Counted from the first letter of the stretch, positions 16,901 to 25,426 are shown. The stretch: 64,000 nucleotides of DNA from Sulfitobacter sediminilitoris (GCF_010667575.1 NZ_JAABNT010000010.1:1-64000); one strand, 5' to 3'. Program-made: numbers and translations. Notes: generated from the sequence alone by a model not told the origin.

Positions 16901-17880
16901 TCACCGATCCCTTACTGTTATTCAGTCAGACTTCAGATGCCATGCTGGATATTTCTGCGTGGATTTCCGAAATGCGCCTCGCCCGAAAGGAAACCCGGAT
17001 GTCTCAGGCAAGGGCCGCGGGAAAGATAGAATGGATCAGCCCGGCAACAGTTCTGGATTCCGTCTTGTCACAGCAATGGGGGCATGCACCCGGATCGGAA
17101 AGGCACAAATACTGCAAACCCGATTTCTGCGTACCAAGGTCAACGGTGCCGACTCCTTTTGCGAAGCTTCTGTTCCCGTCGTCGGAACTTCAGCATGGTT
17201 TCTGGCCTCATAGCATCCAGCGTTCGCGATATCAGGAGCAGCGCCGTCATACTGAAATGTTGGGTTTGAAATCCGAACTCTGGCATACACTGCGGAGTCT
17301 GGCGCAATCGTCCATGCGCACCAAATCTGCCAGTTCCTGGACAGTTGAAGATTATGATGTGCACGCCTTCGTCGACACGCAGATTGAAAGGATGCGCAAC
17401 GCACTCACCGAGGCAGAGCGCGCGGCCGTTTCTGCGTTCACACGCCAAGAAGCCGGCCTGGACGAAGAGGCGCTCGGGGACATCGCCAGATTCATAGAAG
17501 CCTTGGCCAAAGCCCTGCTTCCCGAACCGTTCCGCGAAGAAAACACGCGCGAAGAATTTGCGAAGCTTTCTGACTATAGTTTCGAGCGTCAGGCGGCATG
17601 TTCCTTTGACCTGTGGGACCTGCGCGAGGCATTGAAACGGCTCCAGTCGATTCTTACGCAGGAAGGCATCCTTGACCATCGTGCGGCCGAGAATTTCAAT
17701 TGGGCGTTTTTCGATCTGATAGAGCGGACGTCGCGCAACTTTGAAAAGGTGAGCGAATTCGAGGTGGCTCAAAGTGATTTTTCCAGTCGAAACGAGCTCA
17801 TGAATCCCCAAGGGCTCATGCGCGCTCGACTGGCAAAGATAATGACCGGAGGCGTGCTGCCGGATGAGGACTTCATCTAA
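13990..17880 (+). CDS. giant protein with two ADC-fold modules
   Basis: A 1296-aa protein of unknown function. Module 1 (about residues 25-410) aligns with Clostridium acetoacetate decarboxylase: QREVAFGIPL (Glu76 region), VDNEMSMSTGREVYGWPK with Lys137 at the Schiff-base position and Leu following, then FKQFRDARDPFATCYQA. A Pro/Glu-rich linker (about 425-460) leads to module 2 (about 467-900) with the same order (FVYLVICDFDQVNSE, AREVNMMVPV, LKQFRDSRHTTAACYQG), but the lysine is replaced by Ser629 and GRE by ASE. The helical C-terminal third (about 900-1296) is unrecognised. No signal peptide or membrane segment. The start at 13990 is chosen over 13960 by similarity to the single-module homologue at 5038-6081, which also begins MS and has PPF before the first strand. 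Confidence 0.72.
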   Translation: MSTIPFNIARGAASSLQMSPPFAFNDVTMSVFPLRASLPTLEAFCRNYLNHAPNLVQFSPFVPFVYLVILDYGRMSLEAANMGWVSQREVAFGIPLRWLNAQDGGLQFHDWAFTSPFIFVDNEMSMSTGREVYGWPKLLSRLDPSVSEWVRDPHGSRRVFQVSTQQANEAFVGETQEYRSFVSVYQHRTAGLLDVPPNLDALIKPLSQMSQSLTGLSRLSVDLARTFTGMASDGITGSSVMPNLLDMKTFKEQLDPERLRNWRDPKSWIPGLKDVLWSLFPRAYANTINFKQFRDARDPFATCYQAVTSAKMPVTNVKAGGFLGPQNMLLGQLDGGFRIDVHHLAGLPIVQSLGLEVSEEREIGGARVSSLAPVSPFWLQVDMTYGLADTLIWRSRSGAWHETKELSDIRKEAQNKAAAATPAAVAEPETPAQEIPPSPEEVPAPKSIHSAIGDRKPIGDADLEDNMRLDYIQAINFFNTARGGSEAIGGAFYMPDASVRVLPLKADPAALQAFVSNYLHVQGHMRFKAWGDFVYLVICDFDQVNSEVNAIAKRRAREVNMMVPVKAYDWYADDAFPEKHRDETKFEDANMRALRGEKHLVTTGFVSAFSYVDDAATAITASEVSGIPSMGSRILSPSNDWVSADPSKKEAHHDLLTTSAQVLPALMAGAEAQERDLIRLHTHAPKQRDVPETQRESVGRWIRLLADDLEEKSRQSVIAGTDRPEAYSDNEPDDPFEDNGKPTALGDLLGDDPLPFNVGQGFALQILGGELPLNQFALKQFRDSRHTTAACYQGLVTRQHRINKLRDMREIQMPIHISITDYPTQPICKVLGLIPKFTYPGKDRLVNVFEAIRPLSLHADVHRGSGSTLYERVGSPEWKKVDTFGEIFGWRYARQGEAEQLVEQAATGLLQDDIELCYCLKDDGMSPPIMVQSGLVGAEYVSGEFARQLKTSDISNLMIKGRFMGDEVGMVTDPLLLFSQTSDAMLDISAWISEMRLARKETRMSQARAAGKIEWISPATVLDSVLSQQWGHAPGSERHKYCKPDFCVPRSTVPTPFAKLLFPSSELQHGFWPHSIQRSRYQEQRRHTEMLGLKSELWHTLRSLAQSSMRTKSASSWTVEDYDVHAFVDTQIERMRNALTEAERAAVSAFTRQEAGLDEEALGDIARFIEALAKALLPEPFREENTREEFAKLSDYSFERQAACSFDLWDLREALKRLQSILTQEGILDHRAAENFNWAFFDLIERTSRNFEKVSEFEVAQSDFSSRNELMNPQGLMRARLAKIMTGGVLPDEDFI

Positions 17881-18054
17881 GTCAGTATCGCTCAATCTTT
17901 CGGCTGCTGCAGAAATTCGTTCAAGAGAGGCGCAGGAGCGATAGGCGTTTTGCGGTCGTTGCGAATTTGACCCGGGATTGGCCGACAGTAGCTCAGGTGC
18001 CACCGCATCAGAAGGTCCCTTGCTTGCTGAAGCAGTCTGGGCCACGCTGCTGGT

Positions 18055-18471
18055 ATGAAACTCAAGCTGCATCACATCAATCTATGCTCGAGCAATGTAC
18101 CCGAGATGGACCGCTTTTACCGCGAGGTTCTTACGTTGGGGGATGAAGACCCTGCAGAATTACCGCCCTTGAACAGAGAAAAGGGGTTGGTCGGTGACGT
18201 TTCTTTTGTGACTGACGGCGATATCCAGATGCATCTGACGCCGCGTGACGTTTTGAATTCATTTCGGTCCGGCCAGGTCGTTAACCCGCTCGAACGCGGT
18301 CATATTGCGTACCGCACAGATGATATCGCGGCCTTCATGGCCCATTTAGATGCCCAGGGCATACCTTACTCAGACTGGGGCAGTAATGCTGTGAAGGGAT
18401 GGCATCAGGTGTTTTTCTATGATCCCGAAGGAAATGTGATTGAAGTTCATCAACTTGTAGCTGTTGAGTGA
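18055..18471 (+). CDS. VOC-superfamily protein (glyoxalase/dioxygenase fold)
   Basis: The 138-aa product has two beta-alpha-beta-beta-beta units. The first starts LKLHHINLCSSNVPEMDRFY; the second starts RGHIAYRTDDIAAFMAHL and ends with the metal-ligand region DPEGNVIEVHQ. Possible metal ligands are the N-terminal His, the His of GHIAY and the Glu of VIEVH. The family includes lactoylglutathione lyase, fosfomycin/bleomycin resistance proteins and extradiol dioxygenases, and the sequence does not say which. It stands alone after the giant gene. Confidence 0.85.
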   Translation: MKLKLHHINLCSSNVPEMDRFYREVLTLGDEDPAELPPLNREKGLVGDVSFVTDGDIQMHLTPRDVLNSFRSGQVVNPLERGHIAYRTDDIAAFMAHLDAQGIPYSDWGSNAVKGWHQVFFYDPEGNVIEVHQLVAVE

Positions 18472-18555
18472 CGCTACGGGTGGTGTCGATTGGTTCAGGA
18501 GCGCTGCGTATGCATCTGCGCGCTCAGGTCAAATTGAATCAAACTGCCTAAGTAC

Positions 18556-19833
18556 ATGAAAAATACCTACCATAGATTGCGTGAGGAGGGCGCGGCCCTT
18601 CGTTCCTTGGCGAAAGGCCTGTTACCATGGGCCGCGGCGATTGTGGTTTTGCTGATGCTACCACACGTTTTTGCGGCAAACTCGACGATCACCATTATGA
18701 ACCAAATGGCGATCACCATCATTTTTGCTCTTTCTTATAATATGTTGCTGGGTCAGGCAGGCATGCTCAGTTTTGGTCATGCGATTTATTTAGGTTTTGG
18801 CGGGTTCATTTGCATTCACGTGATGAACTATCTACAGGCGGCGGGTGTCCCGATACCGCTTCCCTTTCTGCCTTTGTTTGCCGGTTTGTTTTCTATGGGT
18901 ATGGCAATGCTGATCGGGTCTTTTTCGACCCGCCGGTCAGGCACCGTGTTCGCGATGATATCGCTAGGCGTGGTCGAACTGGTCACATCCTATTCGATCA
19001 TTGGGTATTCGTTTTTCCGTGGCGGCGGGGTCGGCGGCGACAGGACACTCGGTGTACCGTTTTTCGGCATAGAGTTCCTGCGCCAGATCGAAGTCTATTA
19101 TCTGATCTCGTTCTGGTTGGTTGCCTCTGTCAGTCTAATGTATTTGTTCACCCAGACGCCCATGGGACGGATGGCCAATGCCGTACGAGACAATCCCGAA
19201 CGCGCGGAATTTCTGGGCTATTCAGCGCGGTGGGTCCGATTTTTCTCGTTTTGCGCTGCGGGATTTTTCGCCGGTGTGGCCGGAGGATTGTTTGCTATCA
19301 ACTATGAACTGGCCTCCGCTGAAAACCTCAGCGTGCAAGCGTCAGGTGCAATACTGATGATTGCGTTTCTGGGAGGGATAGGGGTTTTTTGGGGGCCAAT
19401 CCTCGGGGCGGTCTTGTTCACATTACTTCAAACTGTACTTAGCCTACATACAGATCTGTGGCAGCTCTATGTCGGGGCGATGTTTCTGGTCACAGTGATG
19501 TTTTTCCCGTCAGGTCTGGCTGGTGTTCTGATGATGCATGTATCTGTAATCCGGCAGAACGGATTGTATGGATTGCTTGGTCCGTATTTCAGAACCGTAG
19601 GGCCTGCCGCGATCGGGATTTTGGGCGTTTGCGCCTTGGTTGAGTTGGTATTTCACAGCCGTCATCTTGCGCGCGGGGGGCAAGAAATGACCTTGTTCTG
19701 GATCACGTTTCAAACCGTCCATCCGGCCCCCTGGTTAATTGCGGCTGGGGTGGCAACCGCCGGGATTTGGATCAGCAAACGCAATGCGCCTCAACTGTCG
19801 AAGGTTTGGCAACCTCACATCATTAACCCGTAA
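18556..19833 (+). CDS. livM: orphan branched-chain amino acid-type ABC permease (LivM)
   Basis: A 425-aa polytopic protein of the BPD_transp_2 family. Its core matches LivM: ALSYNMLLGQAGMLSFGHA near residue 60 and the EAA-like region PMGRMANAVRDNPERAEFLG near 200. About ten membrane segments are visible. No LivH, LivF, LivG or binding protein is nearby, although LivM needs LivH and two ATPases, so it must work with parts encoded elsewhere or be a stranded remnant. The gene is visibly more AT-rich than its neighbours, which suggests transfer. Confidence 0.88.
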   Translation: MKNTYHRLREEGAALRSLAKGLLPWAAAIVVLLMLPHVFAANSTITIMNQMAITIIFALSYNMLLGQAGMLSFGHAIYLGFGGFICIHVMNYLQAAGVPIPLPFLPLFAGLFSMGMAMLIGSFSTRRSGTVFAMISLGVVELVTSYSIIGYSFFRGGGVGGDRTLGVPFFGIEFLRQIEVYYLISFWLVASVSLMYLFTQTPMGRMANAVRDNPERAEFLGYSARWVRFFSFCAAGFFAGVAGGLFAINYELASAENLSVQASGAILMIAFLGGIGVFWGPILGAVLFTLLQTVLSLHTDLWQLYVGAMFLVTVMFFPSGLAGVLMMHVSVIRQNGLYGLLGPYFRTVGPAAIGILGVCALVELVFHSRHLARGGQEMTLFWITFQTVHPAPWLIAAGVATAGIWISKRNAPQLSKVWQPHIINP

Positions 19834-19912
19834 CAAAACGTGTGCAGCGTGAGTCGAGTAGCAATAAAGAGCTTGAGCTAAAAAATTCAACATAAGACGG
19901 ATCCCAAATGTA

Positions 19913-19963
19913 TCAACAATGTTGACACGCATACGCCTCATGTTTATATCTTGGGCTCAAGAT
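19913..19963 (+). promoter_or_regulatory. mazEF promoter with two palindromic operators
   Basis: TTGACA at 19922-19927 and TATATC at 19945-19950 are separated by 17 bp, a near-consensus sigma-70 promoter. A 13-bp palindrome TCAACAATGTTGA (19913-19925) overlaps the -35 box, and ATCTTG-GGCT-CAAGAT (19948-19963) overlaps and follows the -10 box. The layout fits autorepression by the MazE or MazEF complex. The mazE start codon lies 12 bp after the second palindrome. Confidence 0.72.
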
Positions 19964-19974
19964 GAGGATGAGAG

Positions 19975-20217
19975 ATGCGCGTGATTGTGAAAAAATGGGG
20001 CAACAGTGCCTCTGTTCGGATACCTGCAGCCATTATGCAGGCGGCGAAGCTGTCGCTCGACACACCAGTCGATGTACGCGAAGAGAACGGGCGTATCATC
20101 ATCGAACCGGATCAATCGCCAGAGTTCTTGTTGGATGATCTGTTGGATGGCATCACCAGCGAAAACACTCATGAAGCGATCGAGACGGGCGGACCATTGG
20201 GCCAAGAAGCGCTCTGA
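19975..20217 (+). CDS. mazE: MazE-type antitoxin
   Basis: The 80-aa product has an N-terminal AbrB/MazE swapped-hairpin domain (MRVIVKKWGNSASVRIPAAI) that binds DNA, and an acidic C-terminal tail (SPEFLLDDLLDGIT) that wraps around and blocks the toxin. Both parts are intact. Its stop is one base before the toxin ATG, the usual coupling of this pair. Expression is likely autoregulated through the palindromes upstream. Confidence 0.92.
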   Translation: MRVIVKKWGNSASVRIPAAIMQAAKLSLDTPVDVREENGRIIIEPDQSPEFLLDDLLDGITSENTHEAIETGGPLGQEAL

Positions 20218-20218
20218 T

Positions 20219-20545
20219 ATGGCCTACATTCCAGAGGCCGGTGACATTGTCTGGCTGCAGTTCAATCCGCAAGCCGGACACGAGCAAGCCGGACACCGAC
20301 CAGCACTCGTCTTGAGTCCAGCAAAGTACAACAAGATTGGCTTGATGCTTTGCTGTCCGATGACAACCAAGATAAAGGGCTATCCGTTCGAAGTGGTTAT
20401 CCAAGGGTCGCAAACCAACGCGGCGCTTGCCGATCAGGTCAAGAGCTTGGATTGGAAAGTTAGAAAAGCAAAGCGAAAGGGCCAGGTTACCTCATCGGAG
20501 CTTGCAGAAGTGCGCGCCAAGTCCGTGGCGCTGATTCAGGGTTGA
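20219..20545 (+). CDS. mazF: MazF/ChpB-type mRNA interferase toxin
   Basis: A 108-aa endoribonuclease toxin of the MazF/PemK family. It starts MAYIPEAGDIVWLQFNP and has the conserved HRPALVLSPAKYN core with the Arg used in catalysis and the downstream CCPMTTKIKGYPFEV strand. Full length. The ATG is at 20219; the longer open frame from 20006 is a shadow of mazE. The ChpB-like subtype is suggested by the GHRPALVLS form. The cleavage site cannot be read from sequence. Confidence 0.92.
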   Translation: MAYIPEAGDIVWLQFNPQAGHEQAGHRPALVLSPAKYNKIGLMLCCPMTTKIKGYPFEVVIQGSQTNAALADQVKSLDWKVRKAKRKGQVTSSELAEVRAKSVALIQG

Positions 20546-20548
20546 GCC

Positions 20549-20566
20549 CTGCTTGTAAGCAAGCAG
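20549..20566 (+). terminator. hairpin after mazF
   Basis: CTGCTTG-TAAG-CAAGCAG is a perfect 7-bp stem with a 4-base loop, starting 4 bp after the mazF stop. There is no T tract behind it, so it may be a weak or Rho-assisted terminator or an mRNA-stabilising end. Confidence 0.4.
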
Positions 20567-20854
20567 CGCAGTCCCAAGTACTCAGGGCGAAAATGTATAT
20601 ATTTCAATAAATTCAATATCTTAATAAGTCACCTGTAATCTTCCTTATGTTAAATACCTACTTAGGGTCACAGACCTGCTAGAATACAGCAAGAACTTGG
20701 AATGGGCGTTGACTACTTTACAGCAAGGACGCTTGGTCGCTGACCGGACGACGCGATTGAACAACTTTTTCTCAACTACGACCTCGCCCGCATTGCACAT
20801 CTTGGATGCGTCATACTGCGCGCGCGGCTGGTAGCGCAGAGGCTTTACAGGCTT
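20567..20854. other. AT-rich intergenic stretch
   Basis: About 290 bp, clearly more AT-rich in its first half (runs such as TATATATTTCAATAAATTC) than the surrounding DNA. No frame, RNA gene or repeat is supported. It separates mazF from the convergent acyltransferase gene. Confidence 0.45.
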
Positions 20855-21733
20855 TCAAACCACGTCCCAACGCCTCAGAAGCCAATACCATTGCTGCGGA
20901 TTTGCCATTATTTGTGAAGATAGGCTTTGATTAAATGCACGGGTCATTTTCACAGCGTCTGTGTGTTCAATCGGGGCTTCGAAGATCACGTCAAAGGTGT
21001 TCCCGTCCTCACGACGAATACCATAGGCAAGTATCATGGGCAGATCGTATTTCAATGCCAATTGGGCTGCTGAAAGGGATGTGAGCGCGTCATAGCCGAG
21101 AAAGGGAATCCAGACACCCTCAGAGTACTTCTCATCCATAAGGATAGAGATGATGCCCCCTTCACGCAGATGCAGAACAAGTGCGCGCGTTCCGACGTGG
21201 CCGGTTGCGAGGATCGGTTTTCCCCCAGCTTGAATGCCATTGAATATGCGGCGCTCGTAACGACGGTTCTTGTTTGGACGATAGACCGCACCGCTTTCCA
21301 TCCCGTGCATTTTGATTGCCGCGCGGATCGCTTCCCACTGACCGAAATGCCCCGAGATAATAATCGCGCCCTTGCCAGCCGCGTTTGCTGCCTTCAGGGC
21401 TTCAAGACCCGGGCCTGCCGCTTTGAACTTGTGGTGCTGCTTTTGAAATTCGGCATCATAGTAAATCTCGAAACGCGTGCGCCCCATCTGTCGGCCCATG
21501 TCTTGACCAAGCTTCCTGCGCAGGCTGGGTTCCATCTGTGGAAAGACCCTCTTTGCCTCGCGGTCAAATCGGTTTCTTGCCGGCCGGAACCAACGTACGA
21601 TCAATCCCAAAGTTGTTCCTAGACCGCGGGATCGTGCATCAAACGTCCGCCAGCGAAAAACAGTCAGCGCAGACCACAAGGGAAAATATCTTGCGTGATG
21701 AAGGAGCGATTTCAGAGAGGTTGAAAGCATCAT
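20855..21733 (-). CDS. lipid A biosynthesis-type acyltransferase (LpxL/HtrB family)
   Basis: A 292-aa membrane-associated enzyme of the lysophospholipid acyltransferase superfamily that transfers an acyl chain to lipid A precursors. The catalytic HxxxxE motif appears as His129 in GHFGQWE. Further family blocks are YRPNKNRRYER near 152-162 and DEKYSEGVWIPFLG near 200-213. The N-terminal 60 residues contain the usual hydrophobic/basic anchor. Length is normal for the family. It could be a second or accessory LpxL homologue; the primary acceptor is not decidable here. Confidence 0.85.
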   Translation of the reverse strand: MMLSTSLKSLLHHARYFPLWSALTVFRWRTFDARSRGLGTTLGLIVRWFRPARNRFDREAKRVFPQMEPSLRRKLGQDMGRQMGRTRFEIYYDAEFQKQHHKFKAAGPGLEALKAANAAGKGAIIISGHFGQWEAIRAAIKMHGMESGAVYRPNKNRRYERRIFNGIQAGGKPILATGHVGTRALVLHLREGGIISILMDEKYSEGVWIPFLGYDALTSLSAAQLALKYDLPMILAYGIRREDGNTFDVIFEAPIEHTDAVKMTRAFNQSLSSQIMANPQQWYWLLRRWDVV

Positions 21734-21836
21734 TCCGCATGGAGAGGTTCGTCGTGAATGCCAATCGCAATCAAAGTGGGCAATTTACTTGAGTACAAAT
21801 AGCCTCATCACTTGATCGCGATTTCTGGCACATGCC

Positions 21837-23402
21837 TCAGGGCAACAGCATGCCGCGTATCATGTAGAAGAACATCGCGGAGAGGGTGGCCGCGACCGGA
21901 ACCGTGATGATCCAAGCAGCTGCAATCCGAAAAAGAAGGTTGCGCTTCACAAGCTCCACACGATGCACGCGGCCCAGATCTCGCCTTTCCTGTTTACCAA
22001 GCAGACGATCACTTGCAGCTTGAGCTTTCATGTTGCGCAGCATCTCTCCCTTCATTGCCACATCGGCAGCCTCGAACCGCGCCAGAAAGTCGTCGACAGC
22101 CTCCGGATCATGGTTGATGTGGTGCTCGCGGATCTGGTCGAGCATGCGTGCATAGCTCGACTTGATGTATTCACGCAGAAAACCAACGCCAAAGACACCG
22201 CCGACCGCGATGTGGGTCGAGCTGACGGGCAGGCCCAATTGCGAGGCAATGATAACGGTGATCGCGGCCGCCAGCGCAATGCAGAATGCACGCATCTTAT
22301 CCAGTTCGGTGATCTCGCTGCCCACGGTCCGAATCAACTTTGGCCCATAAAGCGCGAGGCCAAGAGAAATCCCGATCGCACCGACCGCCATGACCCAAAG
22401 GGGAATGGAGGCCTTTGCAATGACGCCGCCACCAACGATGGCCTCGTTGATACCGGCGAGCGGGCCAACCGCGTTCGCCACGTCATTGGCGCCATGTGCA
22501 AAACTCAGGAGGGCGGCGGCAAAGATCAGCGGTATCGTGAATAGATCGTTAACGCTTCCCTTGTGGTTTTCCATCTTGGCTGTTCTGCGGACAATAAAGT
22601 GCTGCAAAATGAGGTACACAGCAACAGCCACGCCAAGCCCGATAAGGAGCGCGACCGGAAAGGAGACGGTCACGATCTTCTTGACGCCCTTGAGCATGAG
22701 GTACGTGGTGAAAGCCCAGGCCATGATCGCGACAAGAACTGGCACCATGCGATTGGCCGCAGTCAGCACATCCTTCTTGTACGTAATGGTGCGCTTGATG
22801 ATGTAGAGAAAAACAGCGGCAATCAGCCCGCCCAGCACCGGTGAGATCACCCAGCTTGCAACGATTTGGCCCACGACGGACCAGTCTGCAATACCCCAGC
22901 CTGCTGCCGCGACCCCTGCCCCCAGCACGCCACCAACGATGGAATGTGTGGTGGACACCGGTGCGCCAACGATGGTTGCGAAATTGAGCCAGACCGCCGC
23001 CGCCAGAAGTGCCGCGATCATCAGCCAGATGAACGTATCGCGATCTGCGACAAGGTCAGGATCGATGATCCCGCTCTTGATCGTGCCAACAACATCGCCG
23101 CCGGCGATCATCGCACCGCCTGCTTCGAAGAATGCAGCGATAAAAATCGCGCCGGTCAGCGTAATGGCATGGGACCCGACAGCCGGGCCGACATTGTTGG
23201 CGACGTCGTTTGCGCCGATATTCATCGCCATGTAGCCGCCGATCATGGCCGCGGCTACCAAGAGGATACCGTCGATACCCCCATCGGTCCGAACGATTGT
23301 AAAAAGCATGATCCCCACAATAAAGATCAGCGCGGTCCCAAAGCGGAACAGTTCATCGCGATTTCGTTGAGCGGCAGATTCGACGTTCTCGGTTCGTAGC
23401 AA
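21837..23402 (-). CDS. pit: PiT-family inorganic phosphate transporter
   Basis: A 521-aa inner-membrane low-affinity phosphate:cation symporter. The duplicated PiT signature is clear: GANDVANNVGPAVGS (about residue 63) and GANDVANAVGPLAGI (about residue 305), each followed by a P-V-S-[ST]-T-H segment (GAPVSTTHSIVGG and GLPVSSTHIAVGG). The long C-terminal cytoplasmic part (about 430-485) is Lys/Arg/Asp-rich. It is divergent from the Na/Pi cotransporter gene, so one intergenic region could control both. I see no clear Pho box there. Confidence 0.93.
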   Translation of the reverse strand: MLRTENVESAAQRNRDELFRFGTALIFIVGIMLFTIVRTDGGIDGILLVAAAMIGGYMAMNIGANDVANNVGPAVGSHAITLTGAIFIAAFFEAGGAMIAGGDVVGTIKSGIIDPDLVADRDTFIWLMIAALLAAAVWLNFATIVGAPVSTTHSIVGGVLGAGVAAAGWGIADWSVVGQIVASWVISPVLGGLIAAVFLYIIKRTITYKKDVLTAANRMVPVLVAIMAWAFTTYLMLKGVKKIVTVSFPVALLIGLGVAVAVYLILQHFIVRRTAKMENHKGSVNDLFTIPLIFAAALLSFAHGANDVANAVGPLAGINEAIVGGGVIAKASIPLWVMAVGAIGISLGLALYGPKLIRTVGSEITELDKMRAFCIALAAAITVIIASQLGLPVSSTHIAVGGVFGVGFLREYIKSSYARMLDQIREHHINHDPEAVDDFLARFEAADVAMKGEMLRNMKAQAASDRLLGKQERRDLGRVHRVELVKRNLLFRIAAAWIITVPVAATLSAMFFYMIRGMLLP

Positions 23403-23575
23403 GTTCAGGTCCCCCCAGTATTAGTGCGCAATCGACGGGAGCGATCATCAGGTGCCTTGCAAGATTCGAAATGATGCAGATCAAGGACAGCATATTCAGG
23501 GATCCATACGTCTCAAAAGTGCAACGCCGTTTGCATAGATCGACAGATCATGGGAAAGAAGGATCAAGAGCGCGG

Positions 23576-25426
23576 ATGACCCGGTATTATCTCCCCGTCA
23601 CGATTGCCGTACTTATCCTGGCCTTCTGGTTCAGCCCAGACGCGCAGGAAATTGCCGCCGGGGTCGCAATTTTCCTGTTCGGCATGTTGATGCTCGAAGA
23701 TGGCTTCAAGCTGCTGGGTGGTGGGACGCTGGAAAGTCTCCTGGAGAGGGCGACAGATTCAACCCCGCGCGCGATCAGCTTTGGGGTCATTGCGACGACT
23801 CTTCTGCAGTCAAGCTCACTTGTCTCCATCATCACAATATCCTTCCTCAGCGCGGGACTGATCTCTTTGATTGGCGGTATAGGGATCATCTTTGGCGCGA
23901 ACATCGGAACGACAACCGGTGCCTGGTTGGTCGCGGGCCTCGGACTCAAGGTTAACATAGCGGCCTATGCGATGCCGATGATCGCGCTCAGCATCGTGCT
24001 TGTCTTTCAGAAATCCAAGCCGTTGCGCGGCGTCGGATATGTGCTGGCGGGCCTCGGCTTCCTGTTCCTTGGCATCCATCACATGAAAGAAGGGTTTGAC
24101 GCGTTCAAGGATCAGATCGATCTGACGCGCTTTGCTCTTACTGGGCTCATCGGCCTGATCGTCTATTCCCTCATCGGCACGATTGCGACCGTCGTTATGC
24201 AATCAAGCCATGCGACCATGGTCCTGATCCTGACAGCGCTCTCTGCCGGACAGATCAGTTACGAAAACGCGCTGGCATTAGCGATTGGCGCCAACATCGG
24301 AACGACAATCACTGCGATCATCGGCTCGCTTGGCGCGAACTTCCAGGGCAAGCGGTTGGCGCTGGCTCATCTCATCTTCAATATCATTACTGCTGGTGTG
24401 GCTTTGATCTTGATCGGACAACTGCGCGCCGCTGTTGACGGGATCAGCGCGACGGTGGGGATTGCCCCGGATGACTACGCGATGAAGCTCGCCGTCTTTC
24501 ACACGATCTTCAATGTACTTGGTGTTGCGCTCATGTTGCCCTTCCTGAAAGTACTCGTTGCCCTGCTTGAGCGCCGTATTCCCGAACCCCTGCCCGATGT
24601 CAGCCGTCCCCGCTACCTGAACGAAGCTATCGACGAGTTTCCCCAAACGCTGGAGACCGCATTGCGTAAAGAGGTGCTCCATCTCTACGAGAATGCCGCC
24701 AAGCTGATCCTTCATGGTCTGAACCTGCACCGAGATGAAATCTTTTCGACAGATGACATTGCAGGGGCAGTTCGAAAAAGCCGATCGCCACTCGAACTCG
24801 ACATCGACGAGGCTTATGAAGCGCGGGTTAAGACGCTCTATTCGGCCATCGTCGAATTTGCCACGCGTGCTGGAGACAAGGAACTTCCCGCAGAGACCGC
24901 CGAACGTGTCTACGCATTGCGCGACGTTGCGGGCGACATCGTGAAAGCGGTTAAGTCGATCAAGCACCTGCGCAAAAACATCCTCCGGTATACGACACGG
25001 CCTCAGGGCGCGGTGACCGAGCTTTACGATAACCTGCGCACTGAGATTGCGAGGATTTCGGTCGAAATCAGGAAACTGGAGCTTACCGAGCCCGAGAACC
25101 GGAGTGCTCTGTGGCTTGATCAGGAACGCGCCCAGATCGAGGATGCATCCCGGTCGACCACAGATCGTGTCGATATGCTTATCCGCAGTGGACAGTTGAG
25201 CGCGACTGCTGCGACGTCCTTCATGAATGATTCAACCTATGCGTATAGCGCCATGCGCGATTTGATCGAAGCGGCTCGTCGCTACTACATCGAACGCGAC
25301 AGCTCGATGGCCGAAGTTGAACGCCTCCTGTCGCTCGACGAAGAAGAACTCGAAGACACCAGGGCCGATCAGGGCACGCGACACGCCACGAAATTTTCAA
25401 AGGGCGCCGTTAAGGAAACGTCATGA
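23576..25426 (+). CDS. Na/Pi cotransporter family protein with PhoU-like domain
   Basis: The 616-aa product has an N-terminal NptA/NaPi-II domain with two inverted QSS repeats (LLQSSSLVSII near residue 75 and VMQSSHATMVL near 205), each followed by GANIGTT. The C-terminal 270 residues are helical and PhoU-like and probably sense or limit phosphate flux. The start at 23576 is chosen at the first membrane segment; an upstream in-frame ATG at 23471 would add a basic leader. It is divergent from pit and followed by a small coiled-coil gene. Confidence 0.9.
   Translation: MTRYYLPVTIAVLILAFWFSPDAQEIAAGVAIFLFGMLMLEDGFKLLGGGTLESLLERATDSTPRAISFGVIATTLLQSSSLVSIITISFLSAGLISLIGGIGIIFGANIGTTTGAWLVAGLGLKVNIAAYAMPMIALSIVLVFQKSKPLRGVGYVLAGLGFLFLGIHHMKEGFDAFKDQIDLTRFALTGLIGLIVYSLIGTIATVVMQSSHATMVLILTALSAGQISYENALALAIGANIGTTITAIIGSLGANFQGKRLALAHLIFNIITAGVALILIGQLRAAVDGISATVGIAPDDYAMKLAVFHTIFNVLGVALMLPFLKVLVALLERRIPEPLPDVSRPRYLNEAIDEFPQTLETALRKEVLHLYENAAKLILHGLNLHRDEIFSTDDIAGAVRKSRSPLELDIDEAYEARVKTLYSAIVEFATRAGDKELPAETAERVYALRDVAGDIVKAVKSIKHLRKNILRYTTRPQGAVTELYDNLRTEIARISVEIRKLELTEPENRSALWLDQERAQIEDASRSTTDRVDMLIRSGQLSATAATSFMNDSTYAYSAMRDLIEAARRYYIERDSSMAEVERLLSLDEEELEDTRADQGTRHATKFSKGAVKETS

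Noticed and set aside
23403..23575. Search for a Pho box between the phosphate transporter genes
   Set aside because: No pair of CTGTCA-like repeats with proper spacing was found by eye.
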